A DNA stretch of 64,000 nt, taken from positions 124,001-188,000 of the forward strand of contig JADJPH010000003.1 of assembly GCA_016713335.1 (NCBI GenBank). The letters run 5' to 3'. The notes beneath the pieces are model-generated. The model was not told the DNA's origin. It was given only the letters and a program-made list of their open reading frames with translations, and did not search any database. This document shows, one piece after another, positions 34,320 to 45,689 of this stretch. How positions within the stretch are numbered: position 1 is the first letter of the stretch; every line of letters begins with the position of its first letter. This stretch comes from Candidatus Fredericiella danica (lineage in GTDB: Bacteria; Chloroflexota; Anaerolineae; Caldilineales; Caldilineaceae). A program made the position numbers and the translations under genes.

Positions 34320-35636
34320 CTAGCGTGCCGCCGCGTCGCGGCGTCCCTGTTGCTGGCGTGCGGCCGGCTGCGCGTAACGCGACGAGTAAGCCGGCTGCCG
34401 CGACGAAGTCCCTCGTTGGTCATTGCGCGGCTGATCACGGCGCCCCGCCGGTTTGTTGGCGCTTTGCGTCTGTGCAACAGTCGCAGTCCCATAATCAAAG
34501 CCCGTGAGCCGCCTGCGTTCGATCCGTGATCCAAGCACCTTCTCGATATCACGCACCATGGCCTCATCGCCCGGCAAGGTAAACGTGAAGGCGTCGCCTG
34601 TCTGCTCGGCGCGCCCCGTGCGACCAATGCGATGGGTGTAGGCATCCACAGTATCCGGCATGTCGAAGTTGATCACATGGGTGATTTCGGCGACGTCGAT
34701 CCCGCGTGCCGCAATGTCGGTGGCGACCAGAATGTCGTACTTGCCTTGGCGGAAGCCGGTAATGGCCTCCTGCCGCCGATTCTGCGCCATGTTGCCCTGC
34801 AGCGCAGCTACCCTATACCCTTGATGCTGCAGGTCCTCCGCGAGATTGCGTGCGCGGCGCTTCGTGCGCGTAAAGATGAGAACCCGTTCGGTCGGGATTT
34901 CCCGCAACAGCGCCATCAACAATTTGCCTTTGTGGCCTTCATTCACCGGGAATAGCGCATGCGCCACGGTGTGCACCGGCGCCATGATGCCAATCTGAAC
35001 GGTCACCGGCTCGCGAAGAATGCTGCCTGCCAGTGTATGGATATCTTCCGGCATCGTCGCTGAAAAGAAAAGGGTCTGCCGTTTGGTCGGTAAGTGCCTG
35101 AGGATGCGTTTGATATCGGGTAGAAAACCCATGTCACACATGCGATCGGCTTCGTCGAGCACCAACAACTCCACGTGTGATAGGTCGATGGCGCCGGCAT
35201 CGATCAGGTCCAGCAGCCGGCCGGGACACGCCACGACGATTTCCGCACCGCGGCGCAACGCGTCGACCTGCGGCATCTTGCCCACGCCGCCATAGACCGT
35301 GACGCTGCGGAGCTTGGTCTGCTTCCCCAACGTGACGATCGTCTGGTTGATCTGCTCTGCGAGTTCGCGCGTTGGGGCAACGATGAGTGCGCGCACCTGG
35401 CGGAGTTGGCCCTTGGTCAGGCGCTGCAGAATCGGCAACACAAATGCAGCCGTCTTGCCGGTGCCGGTCTGCGCCAGCCCTAAAATGTCGCGGCCTTCGA
35501 GGGCCACTGGGATTGCTTGTTGCTGGATTGGCGTCGGCGTCGAATAGCCCGCGCCTTTGATCCCCGCGTTTAGACGCGGATCGAGGGAAAACTGTTCAAA
35601 ATTCAATTCGAGTACTCCATGACTCCACTGAGCCAA
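34320..35636 (-). CDS. DEAD-box ATP-dependent RNA helicase (RhlE-like)
   Basis: About 438 residues from the ATG at 35636, but the family starts at 'LNFEQFSLDPRLNAGI'; a TTG at 35606 with GGAG 8 bases upstream is the more probable start (428 residues). Motifs in order: Q motif 'YSTPTPIQQQAIP', 'AQTGTGKTAAF' (I), 'PTRELAEQI' (Ia), 'VLDEADRMCDMGF' (II, DEAD), 'FSATMP' (III), 'LIFTRTKRRARNL' (IV), 'ATDIAARGIDV' (V) and 'HRIGRTGRAEQTG' (VI). The C-terminus is an Arg/Gln-rich, disordered tail, usual in RhlE proteins and helpful for RNA binding. Likely role: rRNA or mRNA remodelling, cold adaptation. Confidence 0.93.
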   Translation of the reverse strand: MAQWSHGVLELNFEQFSLDPRLNAGIKGAGYSTPTPIQQQAIPVALEGRDILGLAQTGTGKTAAFVLPILQRLTKGQLRQVRALIVAPTRELAEQINQTIVTLGKQTKLRSVTVYGGVGKMPQVDALRRGAEIVVACPGRLLDLIDAGAIDLSHVELLVLDEADRMCDMGFLPDIKRILRHLPTKRQTLFFSATMPEDIHTLAGSILREPVTVQIGIMAPVHTVAHALFPVNEGHKGKLLMALLREIPTERVLIFTRTKRRARNLAEDLQHQGYRVAALQGNMAQNRRQEAITGFRQGKYDILVATDIAARGIDVAEITHVINFDMPDTVDAYTHRIGRTGRAEQTGDAFTFTLPGDEAMVRDIEKVLGSRIERRRLTGFDYGTATVAQTQSANKPAGRRDQPRNDQRGTSSRQPAYSSRYAQPAARQQQGRRDAAAR

Positions 35637-35750
35637 GTCGCACTCTTAGCCCGATGATACTTGGCGGCTCATACCGCCGAAAAGATGGCGAACCAGTCGT
35701 TCGCACAACAAATTGGTAATTATACACGGGAGAGGGCAAAGGGGCAAAGA

Positions 35751-35806
35751 GACAAAGAGACAAAGAGACAAAGAGACAAAGAGACAAAGAGACAAAGAGA
35801 CAGGGG
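35751..35806. repeat. Octamer tandem repeat (GACAAAGA), locus 2
   Basis: Six exact copies of GACAAAGA (35751-35798) followed by GACAGGGG; degenerate units precede it from about 35735. In reverse complement the unit reads TCTTTGTC, the same cyclic octamer as at 15353-15400. It lies between the DEAD-box helicase (starting at 35636 or 35606) and the end of the first GH2 gene (35818), directly abutting that gene's stop codon. Confidence 0.85.
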
Positions 35807-35817
35807 AGTGGCGCGGG

Positions 35818-38454
35818 TTAGAGCAGGTCCAGGATTGCGCCGAAGAGGGATTGGGCTACGGGGTCGCTTTGAAGGGTTTTGGCGTTGAGTTTGAAGGTCG
35901 TCACAACGCCACGGCCGTGGCCGTAGGGCATTTCCAGCAGGAGGGAGACCGGGCTGTGAATCCAACCCAATGCCAGGCCCGCCCAACTGTGTGTGCGTAA
36001 CGCCCATGGCCGCACGCCGGTCACAACCGCATCAGGCATGACCGCTTTGAACTCCATTTCGAGCAGGGGGGAGCCGGGCAACGCCTCAAATGGTCCCTGC
36101 TTTTTCAGCCACGAAAAAGCGGTGGCCCAATCGCCTTGCCAGCGAGTATGCGCCCGGTCGACGATCGTACATTCAGGCATCGCAATCTCATCGGCACCAA
36201 CCGGCTTTTGCCCGGCAAGCAACACGACCCTGGCCCCCCGCTGCAGCGCGTTTTCGAGTTCGTTTGTGTAGTGGTGGGCGACCAGAATGATGCCTTGTGT
36301 GGCCGCAGCCGCTAATGCGTGCTCGGTTACCTGATATCCCTGGCCGCGCAGCACTGAGGCCAGCGCAGGGTCATCCACAATGCAAAGTTCTTTGCTCGGC
36401 ACAGACGCCACCACACAGGCCAGATCGACACGATTCACCGCAAGGGGCTTGCCATCCGGCCCGGTCCATTGCACGTCCACCCTGATCATGCCCGGTGCAT
36501 GCATCGGAATCTGGGCGATTCCGCCCGGTGCGCGTATTTCGCCGCTGGCAGCGCTGTATGCCAGACAATGACTCCCTGATCGCTCGCACCGCCAACATCA
36601 AAGCAACGAAGGTTGACAGCCACGTGATCACCCGGATGACCACTCCAGATCTCTGGACGCGCAACAACAACGCAATCCTGATTGATCGGGACGAATAGCG
36701 AATCCAGGCCATGCTTGACCTGGCGCTGCATCGTCAATAGACCGTTGCATTCCCAGTGGACGTCAGTCAATTCCGTAATGACATATCCCGCCAACGCCGG
36801 CTGCAGACGCATGCTGCTGATCTCGTAGTGCAGGCTACGCCATGTGCTCCTGGGCGAATTGCGTGAATGTCTCCAACGTTCCAAACACTTCGGCAAGACC
36901 GGAATCCATGAACCGTTGGTGCATGCCGTGCGGATAGACAATGCCGTTGTCCCGTTCGTGACCGCTCTCAAACCACCAGGGTTCTTTGCCCTTCTCCGGT
37001 AACGAGTCCGGATCCGGCAGCCCCCAATTCCCAAATTCAGAGACGATCAGCGGCAAATCCGGGCGCCGCATCAGGCGGAAATCCTGCGCCCAGGTCCAGC
37101 CATTGTTACGATCGGCGAAGTGCTCAACCCACGCATCCCACTGCGCGGCGTGGTCGGGGATGGCGAAGTAAGCGTGGAAGTCTTCTAGATCGCTCGCAAC
37201 ATGGAAGTTGTCACAGCAGGCAGAGTTGTCGACGATCAAGCGCGTGGGGTCGATCTCCTTCGCATCCTGGTAGAACGCGGCAAGCCAATGGCGATGTTCG
37301 GGGTTGCGCGCCAGGTTCAACCCCCAACTCTCATTGACCAATGACCAGGCGATGATCGATGGATGGTTCCAATCACGTTCGACCATGCCACAGAAAGTTT
37401 CCTTGATCCGGCGATCGGCCGCGTCTGACAGGAGCGCCCAATTGGGGATTTCAGTCCAGATCAACAAGCCCAGGCGGTCGGCAACCTCGTAATATCGCGG
37501 ATCCTCGATCTTGATATGCGTCCTCAGGCAGTTGAGGCCAAGGGCCTTTGCCTTCCGCACCTGATCTTCTAGAAAAGCGACACTCGGTGGCGAATAGATT
37601 GTTTCAGGGTAATACGCCTGGTCCAATGCACCGCGCAGATAGATGGGGGCGCCGTTCAGGTAGATCCGGCCATTGCGCGCTTCGACGGTACGGAAGCCAC
37701 ACGGTTGGCGTGTGACATGCCGCGTGGCGCCTGCAATCGTGAGCGTGGTTTCGACGGCATATAGATTGGGAGAATCAGGGCTCCAGTCCAGGGGCGCCTG
37801 CCCTACCATAACGGCGCCGTTGCCCCCAGGATCCAGAACAACACTGCCCACCGGCTCCCCATCAGGGGCATAGGCGATTGCAGAGAGCCGCCCATTGGCA
37901 GGCAACACCCCGCTCAGTCGTGTCTGGATGGCAATCCTACCGGTCGCCGGGTCTGGAGTGAGCTTGACGTTTGCGATATGGAGCTTGGGGCGCATCTCCA
38001 ACCACACACCCTGCCAGACGCCACCAATCGGCCCATACCAACTCTGTTTCCCATGCGGGATTTCACTGAATGGCCAATCTGGAAACTGCTTGCGATCGTC
38101 CGTCGGATCGACCACGCGCACCACAAGCAGATTGGCGCCAACGCGGAGTTCGGCTGCTACATCGAACTCGAAGGGTAGATACCCACCCTCGTGCTCACCG
38201 AGCAGGTTTCCATTCACCCAGACGGTGGCATGGTAATCCACTGCGCCGAAATGGAGGATCGCGGCCTGATCTTCGGGGTAGATCAGTTCATCAATCGTGA
38301 AACGCCGGCGATACCAGCCGACGCCGCTTACGCCGCGCAGATCGTCAAACTCCGCCTGCCAGGGCGCCGGCATCCGGATTGGGCGCCACCCCCCCAGGTG
38401 CGTGTACTCGGCAATGCCGGATGGATCAAACTGAAAATCCCAGTTTCCGTCCAT
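35818..38454 (-). CDS. Glycoside hydrolase family 2 (copy A), two frameshifts and truncated start
   Basis: Sugar-binding and Ig-like domains come first ('NWDFQFDPSGIAEY', 'HFGAVDYHATVWVNG'), then the TIM barrel with acid/base Glu in 'WSLVNESWG' and nucleophile Glu in 'PLIVSEFGNWG'. The frame breaks after 'FAQEHMA' (near 36837; a lost CG pair in CGCG) and again near 36530; each time the next frame matches copy B. The restored protein ends with a C-terminal alpha/beta domain ('VARVVLLAGQKP' type). Its N-terminal 8 or so residues, present in copy B, are missing where it fuses with GH43. It is a beta-glycosidase, probably acting on arabinan side chains or oligosaccharides imported by this operon. 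Confidence 0.78.
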
Positions 38455-39410
38455 TGTCTTGCGTCATACGCATGATACACCATCCAATAGACGCCATCTT
38501 CTGGCAAGAAACCGTTGTGCCCAGGACCGCGCCACCGATCATACGCGTCGAGGATTTTCGTGCCCCCGCCCTCCAACAGTGGCACACCGTCACGATCCAC
38601 ATAGGGTCCCGTGATGGCTTCAGAACGCCCCACACGCACGTTGTATGTGCTCTGGATGCCCTGGCAGCAGGCGTCAAAGGAAGTGAACAGATAATAGTAG
38701 CCACCGCGGTGAATGATAAAGGCGGCCTCGATCGCCGTGTTATCTCCACTCGACCGGCGATCGGCCAGTGCGTAGAGCGTGGTGTCATCCGTTGCCAGTT
38801 TGCCGGTCGCCCGGTCAAGCTTGCGTAGCTTGATCCCGCTCCAGTAGCTGCCAAACGCCAGCCACGCTTCTCCCGCTTCGTCGATGATCAGATTCGGATC
38901 AATGGCATTCCAATCATCGGCTGCCGTCGAATGCAGGATCGGCCCCTCATCGATCCATTTGTAATCCGGGCTGTCCTGATCTAGGGTGACGTTGGTCGCA
39001 AGTCCAATGACCGAGTTTGGGCTACCGAACGACGATCCTGCATAGTAGAGCAGCCAGCGCCCATCCACATACTGGATATCGGGCGCCCAGAGATCAAAAA
39101 TGTCGCGGTTGAAGTCGCGGAGCCAGGCAGGCGCCTCCTCAAAGACGCGGCCACACCATTCCCAGGTGATCATGTCCTTTGAGCAGATCATGATCAGGCG
39201 GGACCCGGTGGAAAAGACATAGTAGGTATCGCCCTCTTTGGCGATCACCGGATCGTGGATCTGCTGGATGAACCCCTCCAGTTGGAGGATCCCAGGTTCC
39301 ACAGTCTGCGCCCCGGCGCCGGTAACAGGCGTAGTTGCCGGTTCGGCGGTAACCGGCCGGCAACCCATCAATATGGACGCAACCAACAGCAGCAATATCA
39401 CAGTGCGCAT
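38328..39410 (-). CDS. GH43 arabinanase, lipoprotein, with lost C-terminus
   Basis: Start at 39410 with signal and lipobox 'ILMGCRP'. The five-bladed propeller residues are present: general base Asp in 'QQIHDPVIAKEGDTYYVF', 'FDLWAPDIQYVDGRW', pKa Asp in 'NAIDPNLIIDE', acid Glu in 'NTAIEAAFIIHRGGYYYLF', followed by 'FDACCQGIQSTYNV', typical for endo-1,5-alpha-L-arabinanases. After 'YWMVYHAYDA' near 38465 the frame runs out of family sequence into GH2 copy A on another frame. About 25 C-terminal residues are lost. The enzyme is expected on the cell surface, cutting arabinan before import. Confidence 0.8.
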   Translation of the reverse strand: MRTVILLLLVASILMGCRPVTAEPATTPVTGAGAQTVEPGILQLEGFIQQIHDPVIAKEGDTYYVFSTGSRLIMICSKDMITWEWCGRVFEEAPAWLRDFNRDIFDLWAPDIQYVDGRWLLYYAGSSFGSPNSVIGLATNVTLDQDSPDYKWIDEGPILHSTAADDWNAIDPNLIIDEAGEAWLAFGSYWSGIKLRKLDRATGKLATDDTTLYALADRRSSGDNTAIEAAFIIHRGGYYYLFTSFDACCQGIQSTYNVRVGRSEAITGPYVDRDGVPLLEGGGTKILDAYDRWRGPGHNGFLPEDGVYWMVYHAYDARQWTETGIFSLIHPALPSTRTWGGGAQSGCRRPGRRSLTICAA

Positions 39411-39421
39411 GAAAGTCCCTT

Positions 39422-42077
39422 TCACACCAATCGGAGCAGGCCATCCCACACCGCCTGGGCAACTGCGTTGGTGGGAAGTGTTGTTGCATCAAGTTTGAAG
39501 GTGGTCACCGCCACTTGACCGCGGCCATAGGGGGCGGCAAAGAGCAAAGAGACCGGGCTGTGAATCCATCCCAGGGCCAGCCCCGCCCAACTTTGGGTGC
39601 TCATGGCCCAAAGTGGGAGCCGCGCAATCACGGCATCGGGCATGATCGCTGCGTACTCCATTTCTAGCAGGGGCGTACCCGGCAGCGCGGCAAAGGGCCC
39701 CTGCTTTTTTAGCCAGGAGAATGCGGTGGCCCAATCGCCCTGCCACGGCGTGTGGGCACGCGGCAAGACGACGCCGGTGGGCAGGTGAATATCGCCGGGT
39801 GCGCTGTCCGCGCCGGCCAGAATCACCAGCCGCGCCCCTTGCTGCGCCGCGGTCTGCAGGGCAAGCGTATAGTGTCGTGCAATCAAAATTGCACCCTGCG
39901 CGACGGCGTCCGCCAGTGCGAGATCTTGTACAGCGTAGCCCAGATCCCGCAGCACGCCGGCAAGCGCAGGATCGTCGACGACACAGAGTGTCTGCTGTGC
40001 GGTCTGCACGTCGATGCAGGCGAGATCAAGGGCGTTGGTGGCGATGGTGGCGCCATCCGCGCCGATCCACTGCGCCTCCAACCGGACCATGCCGACCGCA
40101 TCGAGTGGCGCCAGGATGGTTCCGCCGGGTGCGGCAAGTTCGCCGCTGGCTGCACCGACCTGCCATCGAATCTTACCGTGATCGGATGCTCCATTGACAT
40201 CAAAACAGCGCAGGTCAACGTCTACGTTTTTGCCGGGTCGCTCACTCCACTCGGCAGGGCGCATCGTCACAACGCGGTCCTGATTCACCGGCACGAGCAA
40301 CGTGTCAAGACCATGCTTCACCTGTCGCTGCATGGTGAGCAGCCCGTTACACTCCCAGTGCACATCGGTGAACTCCGTGATGATGTACCCCGCAATGGCC
40401 GGCTGCAGCCGCATACTGGTGATCTCATAGTGCAAGCTGCGCGCCATATGCTCCTGCACGGCGAGCGCAAAGTGCGCCAGGGAGCCAAAAATCTCGGCCA
40501 GTCCATAATCAGAAAACCGCTCTCGCATCCCATGTGGGTAGACAATCCCGTTATCCCGCTCATAACCGGTTTCAAACCACCAGGGGTCTTTGTCCAGTTC
40601 CTGAATTTCATCCGGATTTGGCAATCCCCAATTGCCAAATTCCGAGACAATCAACGGCAGATCCGCGCCGCTCTTGCAAAAAGTCCGGCGCCCAAACCCA
40701 ATCGTTCTCACGGCTTGCCAATTCGCCCACCCACTGATCCCATTCTGCCGCATGGTCAGGAATGGCCCGATAGGCATGAAAATCCTCCAGGTCGCCGGTG
40801 ACGTGGAAATTGTCGCAACAGGCCGAGTTATCAATGATCAGCCGCGTGGGGTCGATGGCCTTTGCCTCGTGGTAGAAATCGACAAGCCAGCGCCGATGTT
40901 CCGGGTTGCGCGCCAGATCTGTTCCCCAATTTTCGTTGACCAGCGTCCACGCGATGATCGAGGGATGATTCCAATCGCGTTCCACCATCCCTCGAAACGT
41001 CGCTTTGATGCGGTGATCGGCGGCCGGCGATAGCAGCACCCAATTCGGGATCTCCGTCCAGATCAAGATCCCCAATCGATCCGCCACTTCGTAGTAGCGT
41101 GGATCTTCAATCTTGATGTGCGTGCGAAGGCAGTTCAACCCAAGCGCCTTGGCCTTGCGCACCTGATCCTCCAGGAATTCAAGATTGGGCGGGGTGTAGA
41201 TCGTCAACGGGTAGTAGGCCTGGTCCAGCACGCCACGCAGATAGATCGGGTTGCCGTTCAAATAGATCCGGCCGTCGCGCGCCTCTATCGTGCGGAAACC
41301 ACAGGTGCTGCGGTTTGCATGGCGCCGCTCACCTGCGACGCTGAGGACGGTGTCTACGGTGTAGAGATTGGGGGTCTCGATGCTCCATAAGACCGGGGTG
41401 CGCGTGAGCGTGACCGTGCCGCTGCCATTTGCGTTGAGGAGGGCTTCACCGGCGACCGCCCCACTGGGATCATTCACGATCACTGCCAGCCGGCCATCGA
41501 CCGGCAGCGCGTCACTCAAAGTTGCCTGCACGGCGATTTCTGCAGTGGCCGGCGAGGGCGTGAGTTTGACCTGTACGATATGGACTTTGGGCCGTATTTC
41601 CAGCCATACGCTCTGCCAGATGCCGCCAATCGGACCATACCAACTTTGCTTGCCATGCGGGACTTCGCTGAACGGCCAGTCGGGGTAGCGGGTGCGGTCA
41701 TCGGACGCATCGACCACACGCACCAGAAGTTGATTTTCCCCGGCGCGCAATTCCCCGGCCACGTCGAACTCAAAGGGGAGATAGCCACCTTCATGCTCGC
41801 CGATCAACACGCCGTTCATCCAGACCGTCGCATGATAGTCGACCGCGCCAAAATGAAGGATCGCCGCCGCAGTCTCTGGATTGACCTTTTCCTCCGCCTT
41901 GAAGCGCAGGTGATACCAGCCGGCCCCAGTTGCATTGCGCAATTCGTCAAATTGCGCCTGCCAGGGAGAGGGCACAATGGCCGGGCGCCAGGGATCCGAT
42001 GGTGAAAATTCAGCGATGCCGGTCGGATCAAATTGGAAGTCCCAGACGCCATCAAGGAATCGCCGCACAGTTTGCAT
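39422..42077 (-). CDS. Glycoside hydrolase family 2 (copy B), one frameshift
   Basis: About 884 residues from the ATG at 42077 ('MQTVRRFLDGVWDFQFDPTG'); the ORF opens 16 codons earlier without similarity. Domain order is as in copy A, with acid/base Glu in 'WTLVNENWGTD' and nucleophile Glu in 'PLIVSEFGNWG'. Near 40680 a base is missing in GGCGCGG: the first frame ends 'QERRGSAVDC' while the other continues 'ADLPLIVSEFG'. The two copies flank the GH43 gene and are closely similar through their whole length, so they are a tandem duplication that has since diverged. No signal peptide: likely cytoplasmic. Confidence 0.83.
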
Positions 42078-42121
42078 GTTGGCCTCGTTTTTGCTTTCTG
42101 GAGCCAGTCGTGACTCGCGAT

Positions 42122-42158
42122 TCACCCGGTTGGAGGCAGCTTGCCCCCAACCGGGTGA
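42122..42158. repeat. Perfect 12-bp hairpin between GH51 and GH2 genes
   Basis: TCACCCGGTTGG (42122-42133) and CCAACCGGGTGA (42147-42158) are exact reverse complements with a 13-base loop. It lies in the 110-base gap after GH51 on the minus strand. There is no U-tract, so it may stabilise the upstream mRNA segment or lower expression of the three downstream glycosidases. Confidence 0.55.
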
Positions 42159-42187
42159 GTTGGTTGTGATTTGCGGGGGATGGATTG

Positions 42188-43687
<1,500 letters not shown>

Positions 43688-43786
43688 GTGAAATCCCTTG
43701 ATTTCCAGTGGCGCAGGGAGATCAAAGCGGACGCCTGCGCAAAATGAGTATTGACCAAGAACCAGCGGTGACTGGCGCTGATAGGC

Positions 43787-44664
43787 TCAGCGCCCGGCCA
43801 GCCCTGCCGTCGTAATGCCGGCGATAATCTTGCGTTGGAAGAAAGCATAAAAGATCAACACCGGCATCGTGGCAATAAACGCACCGGCGAAGGCCAACCC
43901 GCGCTGGATATAGCTGCCCTGTTGAATCACCAGGAGCCCCACGGGGAGCGTCAGCGAAATGCGTTCACTCAACACAATCAGGGGCCAGAAGAGGTCATTC
44001 CACAGCCCCAAAAAGACGAAGATCGACAGCGCTACCATTGCGCCGCGTACGAGGGGTAGGCAAATCTGCCAGTAGATGCGGAAACGTCCCGCGCCATCCA
44101 CCCGTGCTGCATCTTCAAGCTCCACCGGAATGGAATAGAAGTGCTGGCGCATCAGGAAAATGCCCGTCACCGCGGCCGCCGCCGGCAGCCAAATCGCGAA
44201 GTACGTGTTAAGTAACTTCAGATCGCGGAGCAACAGGAAGATCGGGATCAGGGTGACCGCCGCCGGGATCATCACGAAAAGATTAGCAGCGAAAAGATAT
44301 ACTGTTTGCCGGGAAATTCCAGCCGGGCAAACGCATAGCCGCTCAAGGTCGAGAGAAAGACAATAATCACCGTGCCAATGGTGGCGATTAGGAGACTATT
44401 GGAGAACCAACGGACGATCGGTAGGGTCGTATCCGCAAAAATATGCGTGAAGTTTGTGAGTGTGGGCGGATTCGGAATCCATTCGATCGGAAAATTCAAT
44501 TGATTGCGTTCGAGCGTGAATGCCATCGTCACCATGTAGGCAACTGGCACGATCACGATAAAGGCTAGCGGCAGGAAGACCAGCCACAGCAATAACGGTC
44601 GCACCCATTTTCGACTTTTGTGCGGATGCGGTTCAGCACGAGTGGTGCGCGTGTCCTGAGTCAT
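43787..44664 (-). CDS. Carbohydrate ABC permease, MalG type, one frameshift
   Basis: The first part from 44664 has the N-terminal basic segment, first helix and 'LSGYAFARLEFPGKQYIFSLLIFS', then hits a stop near 44275. The next frame continues 'MIPAAVTLIPIFLLLRDLKLLN' and has the EAA loop 'EDAARVDGAGRFRIYWQICLPL'. One added base before TGATGATCC restores a protein of about 292 residues. It is the second permease of the arabino-oligosaccharide importer, 18 bases from its partner. No ATPase is encoded in the operon. Confidence 0.85.
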
Positions 44665-44681
44665 GACTTACTCCTGCGATG

Positions 44682-45611
44682 CTAGTATTCGGTCCGGCTA
44701 CGCATGATAGAGAAAAGGATCACGGTAACAACAATCATGATCAATGCCAATACGACCGCCACCGCCGAAGCATAGCCAAAGCGGAAAAATTTCCAGGCGG
44801 TCTCATAGAGATACATGACGACAGAACGCGAGGCGTTGCCTGGCCCACCGGCAGTGATGATGTAGGGCTGGGCAAAGACCTGCATGTGCGCAATGAATTG
44901 CGTCACGACCACGAAGAGCATCGTCGGCATGATCAACGGGAGCGTGATGTGACGAAAAGTCCGCGTCGGCCCGGCGCCATCGATCTTGGCGGCTTCATAG
45001 AGCGTCTCGGGAATACTCTGCAACCCGGCCAGAAAAACCAACATCGGGAAGCCAAAGGTCCACCAGACCGTGGTAAGCGAAAGCGCCGGAATGACGATCT
45101 GGGGATTCCCAAGCCAGGAGATGCGCGGGCCGTTCAGGAGTGTCGTCACAAAATAGTTCACGATGCCCAGTTGTGTGTCCCACACGCGAATGGCGATGAT
45201 ACCCAGCACGGACACTGATAGGATGCCCGGCGCATAGAACAGGACGCGCAGTCCATCACTGCCCCAGAAACTATGTTTGAGCCCCGTCGCCACCAGCAGC
45301 GCCAGGACGATGTTGATCGCCACGGTTAATATCATGAAGTAGACGGTGTTGACCATCGTCTCCCGGAAAATCTGGTCGTTCAGCAGTGCCGCATAGTTGG
45401 CAAGGCCCACAAACTGCTGATCCTTCAACATGATCTTCCAGTCATACAGGCTGATCTGCAGCCCGCGGAAGATGGGGTAGAGCAGAAATATCGAAAAGAA
45501 CAGGAATTGCGGCAGCACAAACAGATAGTTTGGCAACTGCTTGCGTACGGTCTTCCAGCGGAGATCACGCGCTGAAGTATTTGCTTTCGTGGGCAGGGTG
45601 GATGTAGTCAT
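44682..45611 (-). CDS. Carbohydrate ABC permease, MalF type
   Basis: 309 residues from the ATG at 45611; the upstream 17 codons overlap the hairpin at 45639-45676. Six helices and an EAA loop ('LYEAAKIDGAGPTRTFRHITLPL', split as 'YEAAKIDGAGPTRTF') are intact. With the MalG-type subunit and the upstream binding protein it forms a CUT1 importer for arabino-oligosaccharides. Confidence 0.92.
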   Translation of the reverse strand: MTTSTLPTKANTSARDLRWKTVRKQLPNYLFVLPQFLFFSIFLLYPIFRGLQISLYDWKIMLKDQQFVGLANYAALLNDQIFRETMVNTVYFMILTVAINIVLALLVATGLKHSFWGSDGLRVLFYAPGILSVSVLGIIAIRVWDTQLGIVNYFVTTLLNGPRISWLGNPQIVIPALSLTTVWWTFGFPMLVFLAGLQSIPETLYEAAKIDGAGPTRTFRHITLPLIMPTMLFVVVTQFIAHMQVFAQPYIITAGGPGNASRSVVMYLYETAWKFFRFGYASAVAVVLALIMIVVTVILFSIMRSRTEY

Positions 45612-45638
45612 TGGGCATCCGCTCCGGTAGATAAAGAC

Positions 45639-45676
45639 CTCCTTGGGGTGACATGCGCGCATGCCACCCCAAGGAG
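45639..45676 (-). promoter_or_regulatory. Near-perfect hairpin between binding protein and permease genes
   Basis: CTCCTTGGGGTG (45639-45650) pairs with CACCCCAAGGAG (45665-45676), and the interior CATGCGCGCATG is itself a palindrome; only one base pair is broken. It lies 13 bases after the binding-protein stop and before the permease start (45611). The equivalent gap of the other sugar operon (11632-11677) has the same kind of structure. Probably it sets the excess of binding protein over permeases. Confidence 0.7.
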
Positions 45677-45689
45677 ATATCGTAAGAAG

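Noticed and set aside
35751..35806. CRISPR-like array
   Set aside because: Units are 8 bases with no spacers, and no cas genes are present. The same holds for 15353-15400 and 53713-53930.
35818..42077. Mobile element carrying the GH2 copies
   Set aside because: No transposase, terminal repeats or integration site; the copies look like an old tandem duplication inside one operon.
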